This document shows, one piece after another, positions 10,313 through 22,650 of a stretch of 64,000 nt of DNA. The notes beneath the pieces are model-generated. The model was given only the letters and a program-made list of their open reading frames with translations. It did no database searches and was not told the origin of the DNA. Position numbers and translations under genes: made by a program. Each line of letters begins with the position of its first letter. Position 1 is the first letter of the stretch. The DNA lies in the NCBI RefSeq assembly GCF_902459465.1, contig NC_047062.1, positions 17,119,994 to 17,183,993 of the forward strand, in the 5' to 3' direction. The DNA comes from Asterias rubens (Eukaryota; Echinodermata; Asteroidea; Forcipulatida; Asteriidae).

Positions 10313-11542
10313 ATATTATAAACCCAAACTACTGGACAGGTCTTAAATTAGTTCATAGATTGAATACACGAGATAATAATAATGATCCCAATCTTCGTTA
10401 TTTATTCACTTATTTCATATACACCGCATTTATAACTTTGGTTAGACACATTAAATTCCCGTATAAGGTAATTCTTTTCAAACTGTCGGACGTGGGTGTG
10501 TTTGGGGAGGGGGTCGTCTTTATAACTACATCTAATAATGCATAGATCTAGAATAGCAAGTTCGGCGATCATAGCAAACACAAGACGTCGAGGTTATTAC
10601 ATCGGCGTGACAAAGTACATCGACGGCTGTTGGGAATTTTATGCCAATATTTATTCATTGTCCAATCGACAAGTGAAAATTTCATCAAATTTTGTATTCC
10701 TGTTTCCGTGCAAACAATGTTCATTAAAAAAAAGTAAGAGGTTTTCAGTTTGCTCGACTTTTAGTTGAATTCGTGTTGTAGTTTAACTTCAGATTTATTA
10801 AGACAGAAAGTTTTCTGTTAGAGGATTGAAACTGGAAATGTTAGAATCTGCCAAGGGTGTCGTAGTGTTAACGGTGCGGTGGTCAAGGTACGATACGATA
10901 CTGGTCAAGTGTCCGATGCCGATACTGCGTACATTTGGGAAAGGTCCCGCAAAGTGTCCATGGTACGAAATGTCTAAAGACATCATTAAAGTGTCCAAAG
11001 AAGATTAGTATGAAGTGTCCATAGAAGATACGAAGTGTCCATAGTATAGGGTAAGAAGTGGTCAAGATAAGACGAAAGACATTTTAAAGTGTTCTTTTGG
11101 TTGTATTTTAAGTAACTCACCTCATTGTTATCTGCAGCATATCCAGAAAGAGTATATCCTTGGTACAAGAATGTCAAACAGGCTGAATAAAATGCAGCAA
11201 TACTAAAATGAGAGTAAATCCCGTAGTTTGTATATCCTCAATGGGCTAGTTGTTATGGTTTGGTCTATGATACGGTTTGGTCGAATCGAAAACAGACTAA
11301 CAAAACATTGATCGATGATGAAGAATGCGCTTCTGAGACACGACATTTAATACATGTTCATGTGATGGATGCAGCATGGTCAAGTGATACACAAAAATCG
11401 CTGCAAATATCTCTTCCATCCCAGTGTCTAAGAGTCATCTTTCAGATGAGGTTATAGGTAGTGTGAAAGGATAACCGGCAAGCCATGCTGGATAAACGTG
11501 CGAACAACAAATACTAGAGACTCTACCCCAAGCATGTACATA

Positions 11543-11719
11543 CACGTGCCTGATAATGATCTCCCGTGCACTACAAAACACGTTCAAACTGGATGGCACA
11601 GTGTAGCTGCCGTGCAGACTGAGCGATTCGACCGGCTGCACGTGTACCTCAACGTGTTGATCAAACAAGAAAACACACACAACACGGAGCGAACATCGGC
11701 AGGTTGCACGTGGCACGTG
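11543..11719. promoter_or_regulatory. Cluster of four CACGTG E-boxes
   Basis: CACGTG at 11543-11548, 11639-11644, 11707-11712 and 11714-11719; the last two are 7 bp apart start to start. About 5 kb upstream of the CIPC-like gene's first coding exon. One more CACGTG is at 7192-7197, 0.8 kb upstream. Function is inference. Confidence 0.4.
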
Positions 11720-11954
11720 TATCACAACGTGCCACAACATGCGGACCAAAATAAAAAACCAACCATCTATCCCTTTCTCTAGACTTGTCAAAGTCCCTTC
11801 CTTGCACTGTCCTTGTAAACGAACAAACACGCGCAATTTTTTAAATAGTTAGCGTTGTGTTGTGTTGTTGGTTTGCAGCCGTTCGGAAGATCGTCACTAC
11901 CTTTCCTGTAATCTCCCTGGGTATTTTTCGGGGAAATAATTCCGTGATCTAATT

Positions 11955-12064
11955 AAATTATGCTAAAATCATTTTGCAAATAGGAACCACACTATAGTTT
12001 GTTCTTCCCAGCTCGGTGTGGTAACATTGATATCAATGAGAGAAATTAAAGATGGCTGCACCAT
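11955..12064 (+). repeat. Dispersed repeat, unit 1
   Basis: AATCATTTTGCAAATAGGAA ... AGATGGCTGCACCATG matches 51478-51580 with about 90% visible identity; a weaker relative is at 48050-48115. Confidence 0.75.
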
Positions 12065-13319
12065 GCCGTCATTGGATTGCATTCTCAGCCGGTCGTGCTC
12101 AAGCATGCGGAAAGCTTGTATTGGGTATTTTTTATATTTTAAAGTATTTTCAACTACAATGTGAACGCTCTCCTCGTTCCACTACAGCTGGAAGTATTCC
12201 AGCTTCGAACAAACGAGATATCATAATTAGATTCTCACCAACGATGGTTATAATAAGGATGAACTCGGGGAACAATAACACTTTATTGGAAGTACTAAAT
12301 TTAGAATCGAAAATGCAATTTTTATGACAATAAAAGAATTTATTTCCCTTTCTATGCGATCTGCTGAATGCGCTCATTGTGAACAAATATAGGATGCTCG
12401 TTCACATATCTGACGTGTTCATAAAGGTCCTAAAGGGGTAGTTTCCTTTTGGTTGAACTATCTGCCCATGAATACTTCCCTGTTAAAAATAACGCAAAAG
12501 TAAATAGTCCTGCAAAGTCACCATAATTTTTTATTGGACTTGTGACAAAATTTATACAACTTTCTAATTACAACAAGCAAACAGATACAACATCACTGGA
12601 TTGGACAGCACCAGCATTTATTAATTTCGGTAAAAAAGGGCATATTACAGCACATGCGGTGTACGAAAGAGTTCTGCTGCCACATACAAAAACAAAAATC
12701 TCTCTCTTTACACGATAATTTATCGTGTACGTACCTGATAACTTTTGATATACCATGTACGTACGATCTGGTATAACTTATTGTGTACGTACACGATAAG
12801 ATTTTATTGTATTTCGAAAGTGTCTTTAGTCAAGCAATTTACTTTACGCACTTCACAAACACACACATTGAAATACACATGTATTACTAGGTATAGTTCA
12901 ATGCGGATGCGAGGTTGGTTTAAATTGGCTGTTGTGGTAGTTTGAACGACTTTATATATATTAACTGGGGTCATTTCACATGCAATCTCCACAATAAGTA
13001 CCACGCAACCTCATTGGTCCGAGACCGATATACAAAAGGGGTAGGGGACCAAGACTAAGATCAGTAAAATGGTCGGCAGGCAGTACATTGGTCAGGCTTA
13101 TCATGAGAAGCGAAGTTTACGAGTCAATGCGAGCATGCAGGAGGCGCGAAGCCATTACGGCGTGGGGTCCGGGGCCCGCTTAAGGGCCCAGCCATCGATT
13201 TCATCATGGCTCTACCTGACTTGGGATAAATCTTAGAACTTTATACGACGCATTGAACCCGTCCAAGTTAGGACGGGTTACTCATCCTTACTTGAGGTAG
13301 GATTAATCCTAGCGTTTCG

Positions 13320-13960
13320 TGAAATCGGCTGCAGCAACGAGTTCGGGGCCCGCACAAGGGGCCTGTAAAAATGTCCTCCCATACGTAAAAAAAAATAAGA
13401 TGCTCTGTGGTGCAATATGACGTAATTTCTGGCCTACTTTTCCCTTATTTTTTTAGCATTTTAAATTAAGTTCCTTTTAACTTTCTTAAGTAGGCCTACC
13501 CATATTTCCATCTTCAAAATGGGGGGGGGGGGGGGGGGGGGTTGTCGTATGTATTGATGCATGTGGCTTGACGCCTGGAATTATGAGCTCAACTAACGTT
13601 TTGGGCTGCCAGTGAAAAGTGAAAATTATGTGCCGATTTGGGGCATTTAATCCAGCACTTTAATATAGCAAATCTTCTCCATAACGGCGTGGGGTTCTGT
13701 GCAGCATAAGGGCCCCGAGTCATTTTCATTCTAGATGCTCTTTAGTGCAAACTATGACGTTCTTCCTGGTACCCTTTCCGTCATAAATTTTATTTTTTAT
13801 TTTATTTTAATTTTCACTGTTGCTTTAAGTAGACCTAGGCCTACTCAATAGTTACATCTTTGGGGGTGTTGTATGTATTGATGATGTAGCCTTTTATTTG
13901 GCACTACCCCTAGGTTATGTGAGCTCAACCAACATTTAGAGCTGCGACTAGCTGGCTGTA
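13320..13960 (+). repeat. Diverged tandem duplication of about 300 bp
   Basis: Blocks in the same order at about 13400-13620 and 13690-13960: tctgtgg/ctttagtgcaa, a T-rich tract, TTAAGTAGGCCTAC/TAAGTAGACCTAGGCC, TGTATTGATG and GAGCTCAACTAACRTTT. A 21-bp G run (13521-13541) sits in the first copy. Confidence 0.65.
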
Positions 13961-14100
13961 AAAAAAATGGCAGCAAACGAGAAGGCTGTGAGATGTGCCA
14001 AACATTAAGACGGATATGATGGACGTGCCTATAGAAACAAGACGAAGCCCCCATTATCTGGATCCAATGCAATGATAAATCATAAACACAATTAATAACT

Positions 14101-14322
14101 AGACCCTTCCCATGAAATATGTAAATTGCACATAGCGCGTGCGCACTAACGTTTTGGTTGGCAAAATGAGGGAACATCGCGCTGTTTTGTACACGGCTAA
14201 TGGGTGCGTGACGCAGACGCGATTGCGCGTCTGCTTAGTGCACAACTCTATGGCGTTTGCCAACCAACAGGGTCTGTACGCATGCGTGAATGTAATTAGC
14301 ATATTTCATGGGGAAGGGTCAC
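14101..14322. mobile_element. MITE of about 220 bp with imperfect long TIRs
   Basis: The left end GACCCTTCCCATGAAATATG matches the complement of the right end CATATTTCATGGGGAAGGGTC. Similarity continues inward to GTTGGTTGGCAAA on both arms, about 60 bp in all. It lies about 180 bp upstream of the THAP gene start. Confidence 0.75.
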
Positions 14323-14501
14323 TGACCTATATATACTGACTGGATAGCACTTCGGGATCGTGCGATGAGGGCGCCGCTTCGATCGGCCCGCCATTTTACT
14401 ACGCACATCATCTCTTTTTGGTCGGTCCGGTAACCATGGTCAACAAATGGCGGATAATGTGTAGAGAATGATCTGTCGTGTCTCCGTCCTTCACTTTTAA
14501 A

Positions 14502-14569
14502 ATGCCGGCGTGTGCATCTATAAACTGCACAAACAGACAACTACGAGGATGTGGAAAGACATTTCATGT
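14502..14569 (+). CDS. THAP/P-element gene exon 1 (first half of zinc finger)
   Basis: Starts MPACASINCTNRQ, giving the first two zinc-binding Cys, and ends at FH with donor gtaagc after a split Val codon. An ATGGCGG-type and NNCCATNTT-like sequence just upstream (about 14385-14455) may belong to its promoter. Confidence 0.75.
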
Positions 14570-15265
14570 GTAAGCATTTAAATTAAATAAACAGGTTTTA
14601 AAACTTTGTAATTTGTTTGTAAACGTATTGTTTTTTGTGTATGTATGTTGGTTGGAATTTGGTATATTTATTATTGGTACGTTTACATGGTTGACGTCGA
14701 AAAAACGTGTGTATTCCTTACGTTCTATGACGTTGGTACATGTCATGTCATTTGTACTTTTTACGGCGATAATGTCGCCTGGCCCTGAATTGCCTTTTCG
14801 TTTTCATAATTAAACCATGATTAAACACCACACAATTTCCTTTCAAGGTCAAGGTGAAGAAGGTTGTTAGTGTTACATTGGAGGTAGTTTTTATGAATAT
14901 GAAACGATACAAACGATTATTGTGACAAACTCATCAAAAGAAATAGGATTATGATTATGAATGAGTAAACAATTTTTTATCTGTATTAACAAACAACACT
15001 GTCTTGGCCGGGCTTGCACATACTTGGCCTTGGTCATATTGTTTTATAAGGCAAAATGACAAACATCCATGGCTGTGTACACATTCACTGACTTGACTAC
15101 AAATTCTCCCTTTCGTTTGACATCCATAACCTATCAGAAAGTATTGCAATAAGTGTATATTTAGAGAGAAAGGTGGGGTTTACTGTTCTACATTCGATAA
15201 AGAGGGACAGATGCAATGCCAGACCAGAGCAGATGACCAACTGAGAATTTTAGTACAAAAAATAA

Positions 15266-15325
15266 GGTAAATCATAGCCCCACTTTTGTGGCCAACTGGC
15301 CACAAAAGTGGGGCTAGGTAAAATC
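15266..15325. repeat. 19-bp-arm palindrome flanked by direct repeats, in THAP intron 1
   Basis: Arms 15275-15293 (TAGCCCCACTTTTGTGGCC) and 15298-15316 are perfect complements around AACT. GGTAAATC (15266-15273) precedes and GGTAAAATC (15317-15325) follows, like a target-site duplication. Confidence 0.75.
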
Positions 15326-15643
15326 GCTTCAAGCTTGCCTATTTTCTCCACTTTGTAGCTTTTAAAACCCATACTTATCCGAAAGGATAATTTTCAGATA
15401 AGATATAAGATTGTGTGCAATTCCTTTTTGTAAAATCATGGCATAAATCTTTCCAGCATGCAGGTTGGAGATGAGGCTTTTTCATCAGCCATTTAACAGT
15501 GACATATGGTGCTAGACTAATGTAGACAATCATAATTAACACTAAATTTGTATAATTCCTCTTGTTCTTATTTTGTTCACTGCAAAAAAATCAAAGGAAA
15601 GAAAGAACAAAGTATTTAAACTGTTTCTTTCCATGTGTTTCAG

Positions 15644-15839
15644 CTTTCCATTCAGCCAACCCGAGATTTTAAAGAAATGGGTAATCAGCATGAAGCGGGA
15701 CAATTGGAGCCCTTCAAAGAAAAGTGTGCTTTGCTCCGATCATTTTGAGCAGTCATGCTTTGATAGAATGGGACAGACAACCAGACTCAAAGCAGGTGTT
15801 GTGCCAACATCATTTAAATTTCCAGTGCACCTTCAGAAG
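15644..15839 (+). CDS. THAP/P-element gene exon 2 (second half of zinc finger)
   Basis: FPFSQPEILKKW...NWSPSKKSVLCSDHF...LKAGVVPTSF: the conserved Trp, the Cys-x2-His pair and the AVPTxF-like ending of a THAP domain. The acceptor is tgtttcag and the donor gtaaat; it ends in phase 0. Confidence 0.85.
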
Positions 15840-16141
15840 GTAAATTTTATGCCTCGCCACCGAAGGGGCATACTGTTTTTAACATGTCTTTCCCCGTTTG
15901 TGTGTGAGTGTGAGCTTGTGTGTTTTAATGCTACATAAACAGTATGGACCTGATAACTAAAGAGGTCCATATAATGTAAGGACTTCTGAAACACTATGTG
16001 GACATACGCACACCCCACATAGTGTTTTTACAGTGTTAAAGAATATGATTTTGTACCGAACAAAGGATGTCCACAGAGTGACTGCAAATTTGTTATCACA
16101 CACACTAAACTTGTGGAATACGGAAAAATATAGTGCGTATG

Positions 16142-16475
16142 TGTCCAATATATAACTGCTTTTTAGGTGAAAAAAATCTGAATAAATTCAAAGAAGGCTA
16201 CATTGAGTCAGGTGGTTCCTGATGATACCCCCACCTCAGAGTGGTTAATACAGAGAACTCATAACATTTGACTTGTTTTGTTTTCTGGGGGACCTTCAAC
16301 CTACATGTAGATGTCCAATATACAACTCTGCTTTTAGAGGGAAACAAACTTAATAAGTTCAAAGAAGGTGACATTGAGTCGGGTGGTTCCTGATGAACCC
16401 CCCACGTCAGAGTGGTTAATACAGAGAACTCATGAACATTTGACTTATTTTTTTCTCTGTGGGACCTTCAACCAG
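16142..16475 (+). repeat. two-copy tandem duplication of about 165 bp in THAP intron 2
   Basis: Copies at about 16142-16305 and 16312-16475 both run from gtccaatata through the central block tcagagtggttaatacagag to gggaccttcaacc. They differ by scattered substitutions and small indels. Confidence 0.8.
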
Positions 16476-16755
16476 GATGTTTTATTATGTTGTCAATTTA
16501 TGTAAGCCTTATTAATAATTGTTAGTATTTCTAACCCTACAGAAGTGGACCTCTCAAATTAAAACATAAGGCGTGGCAATTAGGAAACAATTTCGGTTTT
16601 GAAATGTCTTTATTACCAACTTTATTAATCTTTTGACAAAAAGGTAAGACTTTACATAGTAGGGACCTAAAAATATATAAATTTAAAAATCTAAAAGAGT
16701 ACAGATCATACAGAAACAGCTTGTAACATTTTCTTTTATTTAACGTATGTTGCAG

Positions 16756-19193
16756 TGTACAAAGAAAAGAAAGCAACCCAAGGAAAGACTTCTCCCACCG
16801 GATGCTGACATACAATGTGCAAAGGAACCCATGGCAGAAGAAATGACTACCCGCAGTGATATTTCAATCATACAAACAGATCACACATACTTCACCAAGG
16901 AAAGTCCACGAGCTATGAAGCATACGTTGGACGTCACATCTGCCAAGCTTTGCGAGATGAAGAAACGATTGAAGGTCTCGCAACAGAAAACAAGACGCCT
17001 TCATAAAAAGGTAGATTCGTTAAAAACTGTTGTTAAGTCATTACAGGACAAGCAACTTGTCTCTAATAATGGGGCTGATGTATTGTCAAAGACATTTTCA
17101 GGTGTTCCGTCCGAGATCATGAAGAGAATGATGTCAAATAAACACAGAGGAAAGGTCACTCGTGAGCAGTACCCACCTGTGCTTCGAGCTTTTGCATTGA
17201 CTCTTCAGTTCTACTCCACCAAGGCCTACAAGTACGTCCGTAAGTCATTTGACTTAGCACTTCCACACCCCACAGTAATTCGAAAATGGTACAGTGGTAT
17301 CAATGGGGAACCTGGCTTCACACAGGAAGCTTTCACAGCACTTCAGTGTAAGGTAAAGGAAGCACAAGCAACAAAGATGGAAATTCCATGTGCACTGATG
17401 CTTGACGAAATGGCCATCAGAAAACATGTCTCTTGGGACGGGAAGAAGGTACGAGGATATGTTGACATTGGAACTGAAATCAGTGACGACAGTACACCTG
17501 TTGCTACAGAGGCACTAGTTCTCATGGTTGTATGTCTAAACAAGCATTGGAAAATTCCAGTGGGATATTTCCTCATTAATGGAATGTCTGGAGAAGACAG
17601 AGCTAACCTAGTAAAACAGTGTATCAGTAAGCTGAGCGATGTTGGAGTGCAGGTTGTATCACTCACCTGTGATGGTCCATCCTGCCATTTCACAATGTTG
17701 TCAAGTCTTGGGGCCAACCTGAAGATTCCCACACTGGATCCATCATTCCCTCATCCCATTAATCCATCTTATCGTATCAGTGTTCTTCTTGATATTTGCC
17801 ATATGCTCAAGTTGCTTCGGAATACCTCAGGAGCAAAAGGGGTGATTGTCAATGGCTCTGGAAAGAAAATTAAATGTCATACATCGAGAACCTCCATAAC
17901 CTACAACAGGAGGAAGGGCTGAGGGCTGGAAACAAGCTAAGATCAGCACACATTGAGTGGCAAAGGCAGAAGATGAAGGTTAACTTGGCGGCCCAAACTC
18001 TAAGTAGTAGTGTTGCTGATGCCCTAGAATTCTGCCAGAAGGACTTAAAGCTTACCCAATTCAAAGGCTGTGAAGCAACGGTAGAGTTTATTCGCAAGTT
18101 TGACCAACTATTTGATTTAATGAACTCTAGGAATCCTCTTGCACGAAACTTCAAAGCACCAATGCATCCCTGCAATGAGAAACAGTGGCGCCCTTTCCTG
18201 AGTAATATGTACGACTACATCTCATCACTGAAAAACCTTGAAGGTAACTTCATGTATGAGACACCAAGAAAGACGGCCTTCATAGGTTTCCTTGCGGCAA
18301 TCAAGAGTCTTCAAGCCATGTATGACTCTCTTGTACGTTGTGCACATCCAAAACTCAAGTACTTGCTGACATACAAGATGAGTCAAGATCACCTTGAGTT
18401 GTTTTTCTGTGCTGTGCGTTCAGCTGGTGGCACCAACAATAACCCTACATCTGGCCAGTTCTCAGCTGCTTACAAGAGGCTGTTGATTCGTCATGAGGTA
18501 AAGGGATTGGGAGGCAACTGTATTGCACAGGACCATACTGGTATCTTACATGCGACCAGTGCATTTAATAAGAAAGCAGAAGCTTATTCTGAAGTACATG
18601 ATATGTTTTTGATAAGAAAGTATGACATGCAGAATCGTACTCCAGCTGAAGAAGAGCATGATTACACCGATATTCCTAACCTTTGTCCTCTGACGTTGTA
18701 CAAGAAAGAAGTTATAGCATACATTGCTGGATATGTTGTACGTATGGCATCAAAGAGGGTTGCTTGTGCAGATTGTGTGGGTGCATTGACCAGTAGTGGT
18801 GCTTTCCATGGAAGTCTGCTGAATCGAAAAAACAGGGGTGGTCTTCTCAAAGCATCACCTGATGTAGTTCAAGTTTGTGGGGTGACCGAGCAGTGCATAC
18901 AGAGGCTTCTGAAGACAACAGACGGTGCACTTCCTCAGTCACCAGGGATAGCTGCAGCCATTTCAACAGCTGTTTTGGGTGAAGTTGCTCCTGATGGTGT
19001 GTTTGATCAGCTGTATGAACATACACTTAATGGTTCTCCTGAATGTAATCATGTGTTCCTGCTCATAAAGTGCTTGGCAGCATGCTACATCAAAATACGG
19101 ATGCATCATTTGACAAAACAGTTCAATGCAAAGATCAGCGGGCCAAAAGTACGCAAACAGTTGTCAAAGCTTGTTCTGTTCAGACACCAGTAA
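16756..19193 (+). CDS. THAP/P-element gene exon 3 (transposase core, frameshifted)
   Basis: Acceptor atgttgcag. Frame A runs to a stop ending at 17922; the conserved protein continues from 17877 in frame C to the TAA at 19193. There are no other breaks in 2.4 kb, so the lesion is recent or technical. Conserved family blocks lie on both sides of the break, including SYIENLHNLQQEEGL immediately after it. Confidence 0.85.
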
Positions 19194-19477
19194 ATTACAA
19201 AAGGTTTTGATCTTGCAGTAATAAGCATGTACATCCCACTTGTTTAGCCGGAAAAAAACAATGAAATATGTAAATTGAAATATTTACCCTATATTATTTT
19301 GACGAGCCCAATATAGGAGTGTGTCCAACTGTTGATGGGTTTGCTGTCAAGCGAAAACATTGAACAAATCTAATTCTATGGGAAAATTATTTTGACAGTG
19401 TATAGCAGTAAACATTTACTAGTACATATGATTGCATTTTCATGTAACCTTTGCTGATTTACACATGTAGCCAGAAT

Positions 19478-19553
19478 AGTGCAATTTGAAATCCTGCTTG
19501 CCATTTACATGTACAGTGCAATTTTAAACCCTGCTTGCCATTTAAATGTATGT
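19478..19553 (+). repeat. Two tandem units of about 38 bp
   Basis: GTGCAATTTGAAATCCTGCT then GTGCAATTTTAAACCCTGCT, each followed by TGCCATTTAMATGTA. Confidence 0.75.
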
Positions 19554-19576
19554 GTTACTCTATTATTTGAACAAGT

Positions 19577-19632
19577 TTTAAAGACAGTGGACACTATTGG
19601 TAATTGTCGAAGACCAGTCTTCTCACTTGGCA
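19577..19632 (+). mobile_element. Family A MITE, truncated copy
   Basis: Only the terminal 55 bp is present: TTAAAGACAGTGGACACTAT to AGTCTTCTCACTTGG. Confidence 0.7.
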
Positions 19633-20379
19633 ATAAACTCCAAACGCAAAATTAGATTATTTATTTCTCATCAAATATGACATTTCAGACAGAAATGTTT
19701 CATGGGATGTTTTCTACTGTCATCATCATTATGCCGTGTAAGTTTTATGTAAATCTGTGATCTTCACGATTTTTGTTTCTTACCAATTCTGTACCGTTAC
19801 AGAATAAATGTTTATTGAATTGAATTGAATCGAGTTACTTTAAATAAACTTTGGGGTGAACAAATATACTTGGGGATTTAACCTGCCACCTTATTGTTGC
19901 AAGTTAAATTTGTCTTTTGAGAAAACAACCGAAGGGCAAGATGTTGGTAGAGCCCTGACATGATATTGATTCCAGAGGTCAAATGTTATAACCCCCATCC
20001 GACTTTGATTACCCCAAAAAGGAATTAAATCTGCCGTCAGTTTCCCCTGTGGTTTATTACTTGATATACATATATTTTGAATTAGTAATGTCTAGATGCT
20101 GAATAGGCTTTTATGAAGTAGGTGAATAGAATAGATTGAAATTGTCATGATTTAATTTTTTTTTAAATATGATAATTGTATTAGTACAGTAGAACATTAT
20201 TTTATAAGACTTGATTTCATGTGTTGCTTTGGGATATGTCAGGTTGTAAAAAGTGAGTTACTTTAAAGAATTACTGTATATCATCCCCCTGAAACAATTT
20301 AAAATGCAGTGTCGACCCAGGTGAATGTTTTTTTTTTTTTAATACATTTGAAAAGACCATAAATGGCTTTAATAACTGT

Positions 20380-20690
20380 TTATCAGGATAAATTGTTGCG
20401 GATTGTTTATAAGGATAAATTTGTTGCGGATTGTTATTAAGGATTAAATTATTGTGGATTGTTTCTAAGGATAAATTGTTGCGGATTGTTTATAAGGATA
20501 AATTTGTTGCAGAATGTTTATTAGGATAAATTGGTTGCAGATTGTTTATAAGGATAAATTTGTTGCGGACTCATTAAATAAAATATTGTTGCGGATTGTT
20601 AAATAGAATAAAACTGTTGCGGATTGTTAGATTGGATAAATTTGTTGCGGATTTTTAAAAGATAAATTTGTTGAAAATTGTACCAAATTT
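20380..20690 (+). repeat. Minisatellite, about ten units of 28-33 bp
   Basis: Imperfect units around ATAAATTTGTTGCGGATTGT with varying spacing. Confidence 0.8.
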
Positions 20691-21499
20691 GTTTAACCAT
20701 AGGTGATTATTTTAAATACGCTGGGGACTCGATTTCGGTCGGTGCTGTACTTGCCGTTTGTTTTTGTCTATTTTGTATTACTTATTAGTGTCTTATTCAT
20801 TTTTATTAACATGCACATGTGCATTGAGACCTCTTATTATATTTTGTTCATTAGTGGTTTGATTGACCACGGACCTCCATGGTTCACTTAAATTTGTTTC
20901 TCTGCGTCTCAATGCAAGTGCATGACTTTAGCGACCATTGCCTACTTTGTAAGCTCTGCTTCTAAGGTGGATCCCTCTGCAGTGTTATATTTGTTTTTAT
21001 CTAGTTCGTGAAGTCTAAACTGTAAAGATGTATTCTAAAATAAGTTAACCTTAAACCCTTGAAAATATCAGAATAAATGTGTACTGCACACCTCTGTTAA
21101 ACACCATGTTTTTTATATTGTGTTCTCTAAAAATGCCTTTACATTTATCTTTTTTTTTACCCGATTTTGTCCTTATTTTTATCCTTTTTTTTCACCTTTG
21201 CTGTAACAACTGACAACAATTTTGTCAATGGTTGCAGTAGACTGTGGATGCTCCTCCTTAATAAGCCTACTCGCTATTGCAGGTGCGGGTATTGTCAAAA
21301 GGTCACGGGAGATAAACAAATTGAGTTGTCAGCAGTAACGGACAAGTGCAGCTGCAATAGCGAATAGGCTTGTTTAGTCTTTTCGAAATTTTGAGTTTGA
21401 CTGTCGAAGTCAAAACTTCAAAGAGGAGTACAGCGACCCAGTAGGTCTGTGAATATGATAGACCCAGCAATTGAAGCGTTTTAGAAAAGAAAAGGAAAA

Positions 21500-21621
21500 G
21501 TTTCCGTATGGCGCCACCACTTTTTCATTCGAAATAAAATAATATAGTATCTAATTTACCTGATTGATATATCCCTTTTTGTAAAAATGAGTGAAAAAGT
21601 GGTGGCGCCATACGGAAAGTT
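21500..21621. mobile_element. Short MITE with arms CTTTCCGTATGGCGCCACCA
   Basis: The left arm at about 21500-21529 (TTTCCGTATGGCGCCACCAC...) is complemented at about 21591-21620, with about 60 bp of AT-rich spacer. Confidence 0.75.
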
Positions 21622-22650
21622 ATCCAAAGAAAATCTTATAGAATCTAAGTTCTAAGCAGTTTAGTCCATCCATGCGCTGTTTTGAAATAATGCGGATCAT
21701 CAGGATCAGTAGTACACAAAAAAGTAGCACTATAGTATACTATCGATCCGATCACCTTCTTCTCACTCATGCCTACACAAATTGCGATGTAATCTTGGCA
21801 GTCAGTAATGGATCCGAGAAGTTGACATTTACCTTAAAAAACAGTCTTCACAGATAATTCTTGGCCAGCTGGTGGGAATAGAACAGGGAATAAAGTAAAG
21901 GGTGAGATCAGATCGCACACCCGTTCGCATCTTCGCGTTTGTTTACATAATCGACATCTGGGTTTGTTGCCACTGAAACCAGAGCTGAAACTGTAAAAGG
22001 GCGACCTCCAGAGAATAATGCAGACTTCATAATATGGACGAAACTATTTTGCTGAAAGGGGGTTTAGCTAAAACGCAACATTCAAGCGCTTCCATTATAA
22101 AGACATTGCATCGCGGGCGTGGACGAAACTAAAGGGCTATAAAACATTATTAAACCTCATGTGAAAGCAGGCCTCATCCTACTATTTCAAAGCACAGAAT
22201 TCCCGCTCACGTGGCTTCTTTTGCGAGTATACAAATGGCTGCTGCGTCATCGCGCGTGCTTCACGGCTGCGTGCACTGCGTATGCGTCGAAGCGCTATCC
22301 AGTCAGTATAATAGAGATCAGTGGGAAGGGTCCATTGTTCATTAACCATTGCGTGCGCGCGTGCGCGTAGTTTGCGCACAGAACGTTTACTGCGTTCTTG
22401 ACGCCTACACTACCAGCAGCGTGATTATGATGTCTACAAAGTCCACGGTTGGTTGCAAGGCTGTCATGTTTACGTTTATGTTTGGTATCTAACCATTCGC
22501 TTGAAGACAACAAAAACATGACACGCTACCTTTACATACAACGACCCATAGGTCAAACTACAGTCAACGATTGTACGATACAGAGATATCTTTGTGATAA
22601 ATCTTCAAGAAGCGAAACAAAATTCTGATTTCATCCGGAAGCTAATAGTT

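Larger units (their letters stand above)
10153..14100. other. Non-coding region between repeats and THAP gene
   Basis: Apart from the E-box cluster, degenerate AAGTGTCCATAG-type short repeats (about 10905-11050) and the listed repeats, no gene is seen. Open frames are short, antisense to each other and without recognisable content. Confidence 0.5.
14502..19193 (+). pseudogene. P element / THAP9-type transposase, three exons, one frameshift
   Basis: Exons are 14502-14569, 15644-15839 and 16756-19193; phases agree at both joins. Exons 1-2 make a complete THAP C2CH finger: MPAC...INC, FHVFP, W, LCSDHF and the closing VVPTSF. Exon 3 has a coiled coil (about 16950-17070), then the P-element transposase core: LPHPTVIRKWY, LMLDEMAIRKHVSWDGKK with a catalytic-type Asp, a second Asp in LTCDGPSCH, and QDHLELFF with the third acidic site. 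THAP9 and Drosophila P transposase share this layout; ignoring the break, about 900 residues is close to human THAP9 (903). At 17875-17877 one base of a Trp codon is missing, so the first frame runs on to a stop ending at 17922 while the conserved sequence continues in another frame to 19193. No terminal inverted repeats were identified. It is either a recently dead element or an assembly error; a domesticated host gene is less likely because of the break. Confidence 0.85.
19194..22650. other. Spacer between THAP gene and repeat-protein gene
   Basis: No exon. AATAAA at 19802-19807 might end the THAP transcript. 22200-22400 is richer in CpG (TGCGTGCGCGCGTGCGCGTA) and has one CACGTG near 22207, so the promoter of the next gene may lie there. 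Confidence 0.45.

Noticed and set aside
11435..11836. Overlapping 133- and 94-codon frames on opposite strands
   Set aside because: Both contain the E-box cluster; no family resemblance or splice context.
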